Positions 12,736 through 25,005 of a stretch of DNA of 64,000 nucleotides are shown here, in pieces (the first letter of the stretch is position 1; each line of letters opens with the position of its first letter). This DNA comes from Ailurus styani. Taxonomy: Eukaryota; Chordata; Mammalia; Carnivora; Ailuridae. The translations under genes and the position numbers were made by a program. The stretch is from NCBI GenBank assembly GCA_002007465.1, contig LNAC01000744.1, forward strand, positions 643,408 through 707,407, read 5' to 3'. The notes beneath the pieces were generated by a model, which saw nothing but the letters and a program-made list of their open reading frames with translations, ran no database searches and had not been told where the DNA came from.

Positions 12736-14126
12736 AAGTCTTCTCAAAATCTTGACTTGATCAAGAGATCCCTTTTCTGTTTTCTCAGTTCCAAAGGGCT
12801 CAGATGTGGAGCTTCTGAACAAGATGATCTCAAAAGCATTTTCTGCTTTCACACAACCTAGATTTTACGAGCCAGGAGTAAATCCACTGCTCCCAACTTT
12901 TTTGCTCAGCTCTGATTCCCTTTAGTGTTAAAAAGAATAGGTTTGTTAGTTTTAAACTGAATACCTGCCCACACTTTCCAGACCTGCCCACACTCTGACA
13001 ATAGTTGAAAGGCTAACAGTAAGCTAGCATCTGAATATCAGTGGAGTGGTACCTAACTCATTTGGTTCCTAAAAGGATGATGGTTGTAAAAAGGAAAGTC
13101 TGTTAAAAGGTGGGTAAGCCTTTTTCAGAGGCTAACTCTTATGTCCTGCTTTGAAAAATGTATTGTGCTATTTAGTAGTAAAAATTGATTATAGTAAGGA
13201 GATGGTGAATGCAAAATAAAAGGTGCTTTTAGGCTTTAATAATCAGTGTTATCTCTGTCAGTGAAACGGAACCAATACATGCCAGAGCATTTTAATTTTT
13301 ACTGTACTAAATGTTTCCTTTTTTTTCTCATTATAAAAATGAATAGTTTGTGAATGTGGATTTCAGAAGGTACACAGCTTCCATTCTTGTGTCCCAAACC
13401 CTTCTTTCCTCTTCAAGCAACATTAATAGTTCTTTAATGACTCTCTTTATAAAGGGAGTCTATGTGTATGTTAGCGTATATGAATATGTTACTTTTTTAG
13501 GATTTTGTTATGGAAATGGTGATAAGAACAGAGAGAATGTACCCATAATTCAGCTTCAGCATCTATTAACACTTGCCAGTCATAGTTCAATCAAATGTAG
13601 AACTAGCGTGCGTGCACGCATGAGCAAATAATCTAAATGTCTACTTTTCACCTAAAAAGTAATAAACATGCAAATTAACAATAAAGTGTGACCCATACTG
13701 AGGAAGAAGATTGGTTAAACAGAAACTGACTCTGAGTAGGCCCACATGTTGGATTTAACAAAGACTTCAAAGCAACTATTTAAAGAATTAAAGGAAAATA
13801 TATTCAAAGAGATGGTAGGAAATATGATATGTGTCAACAGAGAATCATAATAGACAAATGGAAATAATAAAAAAAGAGTCAAGTGAAACTTCTAGAAGTG
13901 AAAGATATAATAACCGAAATAAGATTTCCCCACATAACTCAATAGATCAGAAATAGAAGAAGGAGCTGGTGAACTTGAAGGCAAATCAAGAGAAATTTTC
14001 CAAGCCAAAAACAGAGATGGGGAGAAAGACTGGAGACCAATCAATAGAGCACTCTGTTCCAGCATAGTTCCAACACATGTCTAATAGGAGTTCCAGATGG
14101 AGAGGAGGGAGGAAAAGAGAAAAAAC

Positions 14127-14258
14127 TTTTTTTTTTTAACACAGGCTCCGGGCCCATTGTGGAGCCCAGTGTGGGGCTTGAACTCAGTATCCTGAGATTA
14201 TAACCTGAGCTGAGATCAAGAGTCAGACACTTAACCGATTGACTCACACAAGCACCCC
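14127..14258 (-). mobile_element. Older truncated CAN SINE
   Basis: Poly-T at 14127, then a SINE tRNA-related half (gtggggcttgaactca, cacttaaccgattgactcac, agcacccc). It is more diverged than its neighbours. Confidence 0.75.
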
Positions 14259-14562
14259 AAGGGACAAAACATTTTTGAAGAAATTATCTAAATACCAAAT
14301 TTGATGAAAATTACCTATGGAGATCCAAAAAGTTCAAATAACTTCAAATAGGATAAACAAAAAGAAGAATACACCTAGACAATTCATAGTCACACTATTG
14401 AGAGATGGAGAAAAATATCTTATCACACATGGGCAACAATAAGATGATTAATGGCTAATTTCTCATCAGAAACAATGAAGACAGGAGATGTTAGATTGAT
14501 ATATCCAAAGAATTCTGTGTCCAACAAAGCTATCCTTTAAAAAATGAAAAAGAAGGTTTTTT

Positions 14563-14763
14563 GTTTTGTTTTTTAAAGACTTTATTTATTTGTCAGAGAG
14601 AGAGGGAGAGAGCACAAGCTTGGCGGAGTGGCAGGCAGAGGCAGAGAGAGAAGCAGGCTCCCCACTGAGCAAGGAGCCCAATGCGGGACTCGATCCCAGG
14701 ACCCTGGGATCATGACCTGAGCTGAAGGCAGCTGCTTAACCAACTGAGCCACCCAGGCGTCCC
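14563..14763 (-). mobile_element. CAN SINE
   Basis: Typical body ending ccacccaggcgtccc. The flanks aaaaagaaggttttt and agaagaaggttttt are the target-site duplication. Confidence 0.94.
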
Positions 14764-16702
14764 AAGAAGAAGGTTTTTCTTCTGGTTCTGGGAAAGTGGA
14801 GTAGACATACATTTCCCTGTTCCACTTGCTGAATACAATTAAAACTCTGGATACTACATATAAAAGAAATATAAGAAAGGTGAAAAGAAGGAAGAGTAGC
14901 TGCAGACTGTGAGACTTTAGGAATGAAATGATGTTGAGGTACATAGGTTTTCTTTTTGACCCATGTATCCCAGACTTGGAGCTGAAGAAGCTACCAACCT
15001 ACAAATGCCAACAAATACAGACAAAGTCCCAAGAAAAGCCTGCTCTCTTCAACTAATGGAGCAAATCAGAAAGGGGCAGGCTAGTCATATAGAAAGCTTT
15101 TAGTCAGTAACCACTCTGCTTTATCCAAACACCATAGAAAAAACTGTGTCCTCATCCAAGTCTGCAAAGGCCAAGTGGGGAGCCTAGATTTGCACCCTCA
15201 TGAGGCTGTGCTTGAGGTACCATAATATCCCTGCCAGGGTGGTAGCAGAGAAGGTAAAGTAGGGAGCTAGGCCTTTCATCACTGCCACGCAGTAATGACA
15301 GCACCCTCACTGGAGTGTAATTGGAGACCATGTGGGGAGCCAGAGCTTGCAGCAATTACTTGAAGCAGCAAGTAACAAGAGTCCCTCCTGAGTGTCAGTG
15401 GGAGCTGTGTGGGGAACCTGGATTTCTGCTTTCACCTGGTGGTAAGAAGATGGCTCCCTCCGTTCCCCTGCCAGTGGCGGTCACAGAAAGCCAGCTAGAA
15501 CAGGATAGTTAAATGAGATCCAGAGTCTTGTAATATAATAAAAATGTATTCAGGTTTCAATTGAATAATCACTTATCATACCAAGAACCAGGAAATTACC
15601 AAACAAAATGAAAGTAACAATGGATGCTAACACTGAGATGACAGAGATATTAGAATTATCCACCCAAGATTTTAATGCAGCCATGATAAAGATTCTCCAG
15701 CAAGCAATTATGAATATGTTTGAAACAAATGAAAAAAAATGGAAAGTTTCAGAAAAGAAATAAGAGATATAAATGAGAACCAAATGAAAAATAGAATAAC
15801 CAAAATAAAAGCTTTGGGAATGGGCTCAAAAATAGAATGGAAGGGATGGAACCACAACAACAAATCAGTGAACTGGAAACTAGAACAAAAGAAATGATCC
15901 CATCTGAAGAACAGAGGAAAAAATAGAAAATAAATGAATGGATGAATAGAACCTCAGGGACCCATGTGACCATAACAAAAGATCTAACGTTTGTGTTCTG
16001 GGAGCCCTGGAGGAGGAGAGAAGGGAGTTGACTGAGGGGATACTCACAGGAGTAATAGCTGACCACCTCCCAGATTTGGAGAAAGACTTAAACCTACAGC
16101 TTCAAGAGGTTAAGTGAACCCCAAACAGGACTATCCCATTGAAATCCATACCAAGACATCATAATTAAACTTCTGAAAATAAAGGACAAAGACAAATCTT
16201 AAAAGAAGGCAGCGAAAAGAACACCTTGGCTGTAGAGAAAAAACCAGTATGAATGACAGTGGATTTCTCATCAGAGATGCTAATAAAGGCCAGAGGGAAT
16301 GGCATAGTTTTAAAGTGTTATCTCTCAGTTTTTACAAATTTTGTTTGATGGTTGAAGCAGAAATTATAACATTGTCTGATGTGTTTCTAAATGTATTTAG
16401 AGGAAGTATTTCCTACAATTACATTATAAACAGGGGAGCCTAAAGGGACATAAAAGGAGATAATTTTTCTGCACTTCGCTGGAACTGGTAAAATAACACC
16501 AGTAGTCTCTGATGTTTTATATCATCACAGTTATATATGTATGTTTCTATATTATATATCTACATATAATATAGATATAAATGATAAGATATAAACTGTG
16601 ATCTAAATATAAAACTGTGATCTACATATAAAACTGTGATCTATATATAAAAAAACTGATCTCTGTATAAAAGTATGGTAATATACATGTATATGTATAT
16701 AC

Positions 16703-16704
<2 letters not shown>

Positions 16705-16734
<30 letters not shown>
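16705..16734. repeat. (GT)n microsatellite
   Basis: About 15 GT units, preceded by TA-rich tracts (16540-16704) with repeated aaactgtgatcta units. Confidence 0.95.
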
Positions 16735-16736
<2 letters not shown>

Positions 16737-16773
16737 ACTCCAGACTCTGTAGGTAACTAAAAATGGATTTCTT

Positions 16774-16970
16774 TTTTTTTAAGATTTTATTTATTTATTT
16801 GACAGAGAGAGAGAGAGAGATCACAAGTAGGCAGAGAGGCAGGCAGAGAGAGGAGGAAGCAGGCTCCCTGCTGAGCGGGGAGCCCGATGAGGGGCTCAAT
16901 CCCAGGACCCTGAGATCATGACCTGAGCTGAAGGCAGAGGCTTTAACCCACTGAGCCACCCAGGCACCCC
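16774..16970 (-). mobile_element. CAN SINE with perfect 16-bp duplication
   Basis: taaaaatggatttctt occurs at 16758-16773 and again at 16971-16986, bracketing a complete SINE. Confidence 0.96.
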
Positions 16971-17641
16971 TAAAAATGGATTTCTTAACAAGAATGTTTG
17001 GGTAATCCACAGGAAGGCAGAAAAAAGCAAATAGAAACAAAATCATAGAGAATAGACAAAAAACAAGAAAATGGCAGACTTAAATCCCAACATATCAATA
17101 ATTTCATTAGAAGCACATGCTCTAAGTATATCTATTAAGAGACCGATTGGCCATGTGAATTAAAAATAAAACCTAACTATATACAGTCTATAAAAACTCA
17201 TTTCAAATATAATGATATAAATGGATTGAAAACAAAATGATGGGAAAAGATATATACAAACATTAATCAAAAGAAAGCAGGCATGGCTATATTAATATCA
17301 TATATTAAAATAGACCTCAAAACAAAGCAATTTGTCAGAGTCAGGGAAGGACATTCTATAATGATAAAGTGGTTAATCCAACAAAAGGACATATTCATAC
17401 TAAATATGCATGCACCAGTGAATATAGTTGAGACACATGAAGCAAAAACTAATTTAACAAAGAATTCAAAGGAGAAATAGACCAATCCACAGTTGTTGGG
17501 AAACTTTAACGTCCCTTTATCAACAATTGACAGTATAATTACATAGACAATCAGCAAGGATATAAAAGAACTCCATGATACCACCAATGGACAGGGCCTA
17601 ATCGACAACAGCAGAATATCCCTTGAAGAACTCATGGAACA

Positions 17642-17840
17642 GGGGCACCTGGGTGGCTTGGTGGGTTAAAGCCTCTGCCTTCGGCTCAGGTCATGATCCC
17701 AGGGTCCTGGGATCGAGCCCCGCATCGGGCTCTCTGCTCATCAGGGACCCTGCTTCCTCCTCTCTCTGCCTGCCTCTCTGCCTACTTGTAATCTCTCTCT
17801 CTCTGTCAAATAAATAATAAATAAAATCTTAAAAAAAAAA
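17642..17840 (+). mobile_element. CAN SINE
   Basis: Head ggggcacctgggtggc, tail aaataaaatctt plus poly-A. Duplications are aagaactcatggaaca and aagaactcatgaaaca. It splits the old L1. Confidence 0.95.
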
Positions 17841-19173
17841 GAACTCATGAAACATATACCAGAGGAGACCGTATCTTGTACCATCAAATAAACCTCAGTA
17901 CATTTTTTAAAGCTGTAGTTGTATAGAGTATGCTCTCCAACCACAATGGAGTCATACTAGAAACCAATAATAGAAATAAAATAGAAAAGTCTCCAAACAC
18001 TTGGAAACTATCAACACACTGCTAAATAACCCCTGTGTCACAGGCAAGCCCCGAGATAAACCAAACAGTGCATCAAACAGAATGAGAAAGAAGACGTGGA
18101 TGAATGCATTACCAGTGATGAGCAGCCCATGTGGTGCCCTCCTGTGCCCCAGTGCCAGGCACTCATTCCAGGTAACCAGCTCTCTACCGGGACACAATGT
18201 ATAAGAAAAGCAGAGTAAATGCTTGATTCCATATTATCATCTAAGCAAAAATGATAGGGCAGTATACTCAACAGAAGTGCCTTGTATTTTCTTTAATGTA
18301 CCCCATTCTTTTTAACAGCCGCATAGTATTCCACACTGGAGTGTATCAAACAATATATATAACAGCAGTGCTTTTTGACTCTTTGCTGACTGAGGAAGAT
18401 TTGTCAGATTCTCTCTCCCTTCTGTTGCTTTCCTTGTCATCCTGCTGGGTATGCAAAGGAGGGAAAGGGTAGTGTTTCTCTTGACTACATAAAATGTCAT
18501 CGTTAATGCTCCTATGAAATACATCCTGGCAGCTTTGAACAGGCTGGCCCCCTTCCTGCAGGCTTATTTCTCATTTCTCAACAAGCCAGTCTTACTGATG
18601 AGGGTTCTGTGCTATCTTGTGTGGGTTTTTCATTGTTGATGACCTCTATGCCTTTCCAGGTATTTTAAATGAGGGTATATTTCCCTGCGCTAACACTCAG
18701 AGCATTGCTTCTTTATCTCTTTTCCTGAGAACTTTAGCTGCATCTTGGCCTTTTGAGATTATTGGGGCAGACATTTAGAAACTTGCATTTTTTTGTTTGT
18801 TTGTTTCTGCTGTTCTTTGCAATCATCCAAGCATTAGAGACATAATGTTTTGGCATCTGGGAGTAGAGCAGCTATGGATAGTAGTCCCTCTGGAGATAAC
18901 AGTCCCCTGGGTCCTTGTCGGTTTCTGGGTAGAATCCTTGTACTCAGTGTGGTTTTTTACTTGGATTCTTAATATAGGTGGTAGAGGTGGTGGAACACTG
19001 CAGCCTCTGTTCTTGTGAGGTGTAAGAGGCAGAAATATGAGGCACTCAGACACTAGCATTGGTAGCTTCCTACGTGGTTTTAACCTGCACTCACAAACTT
19101 GATCGTGAGAGACAATTTGAATCTTGATGTATAGATCCTTTCTTTGACAAACAGAAAGGAGGACATTTCCCAT

Positions 19174-19602
19174 TTGTATTGGTGTCCTAGGGCTACCGTA
19201 ACAAATCACCACACACTTGGTGGTTGAAACAACAGACATTTATTCTCACAGTTGTGGAGTCAAGGCTGAAATCAAGGTTCTGGCAGGACCATCCTCCCTC
19301 CAGCATCTCTAGGGGAGAACCCAGCTTCTGGCAGGTCATGGGAATCCTCGGCTGGTAGCTGCCTCACGCCAGTCTCTGCCTCCATCTTCACATGGCTTCC
19401 TCTGGGTGTCTCTCTGTGTCCTCTCCTCCTGTGACAAGGACACCAGTCATTGCATTTAGGGCTCACCATGTTATTATATGACCTCACCTTAAATTATGAA
19501 AATTACAAGTCTGCAAAGTCGCTATTTCTAAATAAGTTCACATTCTGAGGCTCTAAGTGAGTGTGAATTTGGAGGGGGGGAACACTATTCAAACTGCTAC
19601 AC
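19174..19602 (-). mobile_element. MaLR-type LTR (MLT1/MST-like), reverse
   Basis: The plus strand reads as the reverse of a MaLR LTR: tcctagggctaccgtaacaa, ggttgaaacaacagacattt, cacatggcttcctctgggtg, caaggacaccagtcattgca and actattcaaactgctaca. These are solitary endogenous retroviral remnants with no coding part here. Confidence 0.7.
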
Positions 19603-20674
19603 CCTCCTAGTAATTTTTCTATGTTTCAGGTTTGGTTTTTTTGTTTGGTTTTGGTTGTTTTCGGTTGGTTTGTTTTGCAAAGTGGTAAGCATTTCAAACA
19701 GTTATAGCTAATCCTACATCATGTTGTTTTCTGGCAAAAATAGTTTTATTTATAAGAATCATCTGAGCAGTCACGTCAGCCGAGGACGGCATTAATTGCT
19801 GTGGTTGTGTCGGTACAGGATGACTCTCATTAGTGCTTGTGTCCCTTTGATGGCTGCCGTATTTAGTGACTGTAGGCTTAGTTCATCGGAGATGGTGATG
19901 AAAGGACTGATTTTGTTCTCGCTCGTTCTTATTGGCAAATCAGCTCCTTCTTATCCTTAGATGTAACCTGACAAAAGAATTTAATTTTGCATCGTATCAG
20001 ATACTCCAGTCAGAGTTTAAGCTGTCATTTGGGGCATTGTAACCCAGCCCGCAGAGAGCCACCTGAAGGAAGCAGTGTACAGCAAAACCTTCCCAGCAAG
20101 AAATTTCAGGTAGGAGACAGTGACCATTATGTGGGGTAGCTCCACAGACAGCAATGTATTCCTTTCAGCTCCAGGCTTCTCTAGAATAATAAACACACCG
20201 AGCAGATTCTGATGCAATGTCTGTCAGGTTCCAGACATGCCTGGGAAGAAGGCTGTGCTGGCAGTCTTTATTTTCACAGTGAGTTTTTCTCACTTATAGT
20301 TTGCCCATTTCTAATGGCTGAAAGTTTATTAGTGTAGCATTAGCATTTAAGGCCATGGAAATACCGGACCCTCCCGTGGAATGAAGAAGAGCCAGTGGCA
20401 TGGCCTGTGACCCTTTCTAAGGACCTGGAAGTGTGCTTAGAAAACATGAACTTCTGCCCACATAGTTGACATTTGCAGGTCTGTATGTTCACCAGGCTTG
20501 GAGAAAATATGGTTCTTTTAACTTCTGCCACTTAATGCCTGAGCTCTTGACTCTAGGTAGTTGACAAGAAAAGGAAAACTAAGATAGGCGGCATTGTTCG
20601 ACCTTGTCTGGTTTTCAGGAGACAAAAAGCAGGCAGCTGCGTGATTAATTGACTTTTTGACTAATAAAGGAAAA

Positions 20675-20725
20675 GAAAAAAAAAAAAAAAAACCACACAC
20701 ACACACAAAACAACAAAAAACCTTG
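20675..20725. repeat. Poly-A / (CA)n tract
   Basis: A run of about 18 A followed by CACACACACA and short A-rich repeats in the SUMF1 intron. No element head was found attached to it. Confidence 0.85.
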
Positions 20726-21009
20726 TAAGCCCCCAAACTTCCCATATGTGGTTCTGGTTTGTAGGAGGTTATTGGTACTTCTCAGACGTTCTTTGCATGA
20801 CTCATCTGATGTTGAGGCCCTTATGCTGGCAACTAAAGTTTTAGGATGTTCATTTCCAGTGCACTTTTATCCAAAGCCCTCCCTAGAAAAAATAGTGTTA
20901 CCTCTTGACTGGCCATTTTAGGCTTCAGTTTTTGTTACGGTGTAGCCACTGTTGCTTCTTGCCCCCTCATTGGCATTGCCCAATTTCCTACATTCCTAGT
21001 CTCTAAATG

Positions 21010-21265
21010 GGTAGCATAATGGACTGGAGTCAGGCTGCCTGGGTGTGAATCCTTATTCTGCCACTTGCTTATCTTACCTCGGAACTTGGTATGGAGAGGG
21101 GGGCCTGGCTGGCTCAGTGGGTGGAGTTTGTGACTCTTGATCTTGGGGTTGTGTTCAGGCCCCATGCTGGATGTGGAGTTTACTTAAAAATAAAATCTTA
21201 AAAAAAAGGGAAGTTATGGAGATTACATGGGTTAATATTTGTATCCATGCTTGGTTCATAGCAGC
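21010..21265 (+). repeat. MIR remnant split by an old SINE
   Basis: MIR core (gactggagtcaggctgcctg, tattctgccacttgcttatc) precedes the SINE, and the MIR tail (gagattacatgggttaata) follows it. Confidence 0.65.
21099..21208 (+). mobile_element. Older short CAN SINE
   Basis: gcctggctggctcagtggg, then ttgtgactcttgatcttggg and a short tail aaaaataaaatctt. It lacks the long CT-rich part of the young copies, so it belongs to an older subfamily. Confidence 0.8.
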
Positions 21266-21442
21266 ACTATATAACTCATTTTGAAAAAGATAAGCTGTGT
21301 TCTGTATCTTGATTGTGCTGGTGGTTACATGTGTATACATTTGTCAAAACTCATCAGACGTGTGCATTTAAAAAGGATTTAAAAGGTTAAAGTTTACTGC
21401 ATTTAAATTATACCTCAATAAACCTGACCCCATTTTTTTTTA
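21266..21442 (+). mobile_element. Old L1 3' end
   Basis: It matches the familiar L1M terminal sequence: tgttctgtatcttgattgtg, ggtggttacatgtgtataca, aaactcatcagacgtgtgca and tatacctcaataaacctg. Confidence 0.65.
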
Positions 21443-21894
21443 AAGATAAAGAACAAATTCCTTCAGTCAAGAAAGGGTTTATTAGGTGTTGCACAGTAGG
21501 ATTATAAAAACATAATTAAAAAGGCTAGCCAGTCTACTTAAACAAGCCAGTTGTTATGCAGCATAAATTCACATATCAGCATGAGAAGGTGATATAAGGG
21601 ATGTTGCCAAGCAGCTTATTAGTCATCTAGGTGAGAAATGCTATTATAGGGTTTAGAAGTGGGGATGCTTGCTGTAGTCACAAAGATTTCACCAAAGTGG
21701 GAACCTGAGCCAGACTATAGAGGCCGGATAGGGTTTGGAGAGGTGGGCATTTGGAAGGGTGCGTGCGTGCAGGGGCAGAAAAGTGTGTGGAGATTTGAGG
21801 CAGCTATGAAAGAACTGGTTGGATTCAAACGAACTCTGCCAGTCAATGAGGAACATCTGTGCTTTCTGGACTGATGCATCCCCTTCATCCACAG

Positions 21895-21954
21895 AAAGGT
21901 CCCCCTTCTGGAAAAGACCGGGTGAAGAAAGGTGGATCCTACATGTGCCATAAG
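21895..21954 (+). CDS. SUMF1: SUMF1 penultimate coding exon (exon 8 by human numbering), formylglycine-generating enzyme
   Basis: This 60-nt exon encodes 20 residues, [20 protein letters not shown], which I recognise as the segment of SUMF1 just before its C-terminal exon. It is preceded by an AG acceptor (tccacag) and followed by a strong donor (AAG|gtaagt), both in phase 0. SUMF1 is the ER enzyme that oxidises a cysteine in newly made sulfatases to formylglycine. By alignment with the human protein the cysteine codon at 21946-21948 is Cys336, one of the two active-site cysteines that bind copper. The residue before the junction is Lys where human has Arg (MCHK versus MCHR). The exon is constitutively needed for activity, but because it is 60 nt and phase 0-0 its skipping would keep the frame. 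Earlier SUMF1 exons, including the one encoding the GNAWEWTSDWW segment, were not seen and should lie left of the window. Confidence 0.95.
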
Positions 21955-22753
21955 GTAAGTCAAGTCATTAAACTCTGCATTGGCGTACTAACGACAGGTT
22001 AATGGATCCACTGTAAACATTAGCCATAAAATATCCCAGCCACTTCCGCTAATACATACCCATCCTCATCAAAGTTAAAAAAAAAAAATACTCTTTTCAG
22101 ATTTGGATACAGGCATGGGGAGGTAAAGAAGCAGAGGATGTGAATGCTTTCTTGTTAACCAATCTCCATCCATTGAATCTTGACCCTTCGAGAGACCTTT
22201 ATTGTCCCATGAACAAGGGTGGGCTGTATACTCTTTCCAGCATGTCTGTCTGGAAGTACACCCTCATTTATTTGAGATTTCTGTAAATTTTGGGATCCTC
22301 TTTTGAGATTAAGGTGACAGTTGGAAAAGGAGGGTGGATTGTGGTATACTGGAATGGAAACATCACAAATGTTCTAGGTATAATGTATGCGCTTTGTGAA
22401 ATAAGCATCAGTCTCAGAGAGTTTCTGCTCTTTGGGCTATGATTTCAGTGTCAGAACTGGTTGCTCTTGGGTAATCAGTGTGAGTTGGTGTTTCATGAGT
22501 AAAATTTTTGAGGAGTTTGGAAATTGAATACCACCTCTCTCTTTTTTCTTTAAATCATGTATTTTTAGTATCTCCAACACTTCAGCTTCTTTCTATCCCT
22601 ATGCAAAGATGGCATTTTGCAGATGGTTATTACAAGAAGTTTTCCATGGTAATTCAGTTAGGCCAAGCAGTTAGAGACTTAAAACAACCCATAAGAGCTC
22701 CAAATTAAGTGACTATTTTGACAATGGGTATATTATCAAATTTTACCTTAAAA

Positions 22754-22918
22754 CAGTGGTTCTCAAACTTTATTGCACATTAGAATCATCTGGGATCTAT
22801 AAAAAGACCAATGCCTGTTCCACCACTCAGGTCATTTTGATTTCTCTGGATGGCCTGGGCATCAGGATATTAAAGGTCTTGGGGATGAAAACATACTGCA
22901 AAGCTTGGAAACCACTGG
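22754..22918 (+). mobile_element. MER5-like hAT MITE
   Basis: It begins cagtggttctcaaactttat and ends with the inverted counterpart ggaaaccactgg, with cacattagaatcatctggga inside, as in MER5A non-autonomous hAT elements. Confidence 0.8.
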
Positions 22919-22938
22919 TCTAAAGAGAATTTCTGTAG

Positions 22939-22940
<2 letters not shown>

Positions 22941-22989
<49 letters not shown>
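22941..22989. repeat. (TG)24 microsatellite
   Basis: A perfect TG run of about 48 bp just upstream of the SINE at 23011 in the last SUMF1 intron. Confidence 0.98.
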
Positions 22990-22990
<1 letters not shown>

Positions 22991-23010
22991 TTCTTAAAAT
23001 TTTTAATCCA

Positions 23011-23210
23011 GGGCGCCTGGGTGGCTCAGTGGGTTAAAGCCTCTGCTTTCGGCTCAGGTCATGATCTCAGCGTCCTGGGATCGAGGCCCGCATCGGGCTC
23101 TCTGCTCAGCGGGGAGCCTGCTTCCTCCTCTCCCTGTCTCTCTGCCTGCCTCTCTGCCTACTTGTAATCTCTCTCTGTGTGTCAAATAAATAAATAAAAT
23201 CTTTAAAAAA
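23011..23210 (+). mobile_element. CAN SINE
   Basis: Complete young copy; duplications ttttaatccag at both ends. It lies 1.06 kb downstream of SUMF1 exon 8. Confidence 0.96.
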
Positions 23211-23859
23211 AATTTTAATCCAGTTATTTAAGTAAAAGTTCATATTTGAGTTTACTTTACACTTTACACCTACATTTATGACAAGATGTAGGCAAATTTA
23301 TCTTTACAATTCTAATTTTAATTTGAAATTAAAAGCATTGCCCTAGGTCATCCCAGTACTTTTAAATGTTCACATACATATCAGTCTTTAGTCCCCGATT
23401 TTTTTCTTTCATTCAAGCTGTTACTACAAGTGTATCTGAATTCTTTTGCTGTTGGGAAACAGACATTCATGAAAAATAGGTAAATTTCTTTTTGCAGAAT
23501 AATATCTCACAACCTTAATTACCACCAGTTGTGTCTGACATATGGCACTTTTAAAAATTGAGAATCCATTTACCCTGTAAGATTTAAGGACCGGAAGATT
23601 TTCTCTCAAGAAAATAGAGAAAATGATGCTTATAAAAACCATTTTAAGCATGAACACTAAAAGTATTCAATTGCTGTGCATATGAACGTGTTTACTTTAA
23701 CATTTAATATTTTTTGCTTATTTTAAATCTGTATTTTTGTAAGCTTCCCAGCTTATTCTTTTACTAAAATATCTTTTAACCTAATATATGTTTTTAGTAA
23801 ATATATTTACATGATATAATTAGTTTATCTTGTGTTCTGTAACCTTCAGTTTATAGCTA

Positions 23860-25005
23860 TAAACTCAGCTATACTAGTAATGTTTTGGTAGATTCTTTCG
23901 GTTTTTCTACATTGGTGGTTATATCATCTGTGAATATAGACCATTCTACTTCCTTTAAATCCTTTTTATTACTTTTTCTTGCTCTATTGCATTGGCTAGA
24001 ACCTCCAATACAGTATTGAATATGAATGGTAAGAAAGGACATTCTTACCTTGTTTTTGATCATAAAGGGTTAAACATTCAACTTTTCAGAATTAGGTATA
24101 TTAGCTGTAGTGTTTTTGAAGATGTTCTTTATAGTCCAAGGAAGTTTCCTTCTATTTCTAGTTTTTTGAGAGTTTTTATCAGAAATGGATGTAAATTTTG
24201 CTGGATGCCTTTTCTGTAGCTATTGAGATGTTTATATGGTTTTTCTTTTTCAGTCTGTCAATATGGTAAATTATGCTCCTAGATTTTCAGTTTTCAAATG
24301 TTGAACCATTTTGCCTTCCTAGACTGTGCTTGCTTAGTTATTATGTATTATTCTTTTTATATGTTTTGGATTCAGTTTGTTAAAATATTGAGCATTTTTG
24401 CACATACACTCGTGATGGATATTGGTCTGTTGTTTTCTTGTCTGGTTTTGGTATCATTGTATTGCTGGGTTTAGATATTGAATTGGGAAATATTCCCTTA
24501 TCTTGAATTTTCTGGAACAGTTCATGTAGAATTAGCAGTATTTCTTCCTTAAATGCTTGATAGAATTCCCCCCAGGAAACCATTTAGGAGTAGAGTTGTA
24601 ACCACATGTTTAATTTAGTTAACAGCGGCAGGGTTATGCAGATTATCTCTTTCTTCTTGATTAAGCTCTGGGAGTTTGTGTCTTTTAAGGAATTTGTTCA
24701 TTTCAACTGAGTTGTTGAATTTATTGGCATAATCTCTGCCTTTTCATTGGTGTTTGTACATATACATTTAATGTGGTTATTGATATTGCTGAGTTTAAAT
24801 TTGCTATCTTGATATTTGTAGTCTTTTTTGTCTCATCTATTCTTTGTTTTCTTTCCTCTGATTTCTTTAGTTCATATTTTATCACTCCATTTTTCTGTCC
24901 TTTGGCTTATTATCTAAAACTCTTTGTTTTAAAATGTTCGGGGTTCATTTAGAGCTTATATTACACATCTTTAGCTTTTCTTAGTCTGCTTGAAAGGTAA
25001 GTTTT
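23860..25005 (-). mobile_element. Old L1 ORF2 fragment, reverse
   Basis: The minus strand encodes TDDITTNVEKPKESTKTLL (reverse transcriptase region) at 23869-24063 and NSISKPSNTMIPKPDKKTTD upstream of it at 24380-24583, in the order expected of L1 ORF2. Stops break it. Confidence 0.8.

Larger units (their letters stand above)
13680..18045 (+). mobile_element. Old degenerate L1 on the plus strand, cut by SINEs
   Basis: From about 13700 the text resembles old L1 ORF1 (accaaatttgatgaaaatta, ggataaacaaaaagaagaat, tttctcatcagaaacaatga), with a second ORF1-like part at 15540-16330. ORF2 endonuclease sequence follows at 17000-18045, including a GNFNVPL-like motif near 17500. Stops are frequent. SINEs at 14127, 14563, 16774 and 17642 interrupt it. 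The repetition of ORF1-like text suggests two overlapping insertions or a HAL1-type element. Confidence 0.65.
1..21894 (+). other. SUMF1: SUMF1 intron upstream of exon 8 (3' part)
   Basis: Everything left of the 21895 acceptor is inferred to be SUMF1 intron, because no earlier SUMF1 exon was seen when reading it. It consists largely of mobile elements listed separately: the 7.2-kb L1, an old L1 at about 13.7-18.0 kb, SINEs, MIRs and a MaLR LTR. Stretches with no recognised content are 1-227, about 7433-7925, 8120-8870, 9330-10050, 10900-11820, 12750-13670, 18050-19170, 19605-20990 and 21445-21890. The conclusion that no exon lies here is by eye only. Confidence 0.75.

Noticed and set aside
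14700..14760. Possible tRNA genes from tRNA-like promoter boxes in the SINE heads
   Set aside because: The SINE heads derive from tRNA-Lys but are followed by SINE bodies and A-rich tails with target-site duplications; none is a free tRNA gene.
17623..17817. Many 60-110 residue frames with GAWVAQWVKASAFGSGHD-like sequence (also 23011, 32850, 41291, 42088, 60616 and others)
   Set aside because: These are translations of CAN SINE copies, not genes.
1..21890. Search for the preceding SUMF1 exon (GNAWEWTSDWW segment)
   Set aside because: I found no matching coding stretch with splice sites when reading this region, so I do not annotate it. A translated alignment would settle it.
22700..22920. 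CRISPR-like or phage-like arrays anywhere in the window
   Set aside because: Direct repeats here are SINEs, microsatellites or target-site duplications; the DNA is mammalian.
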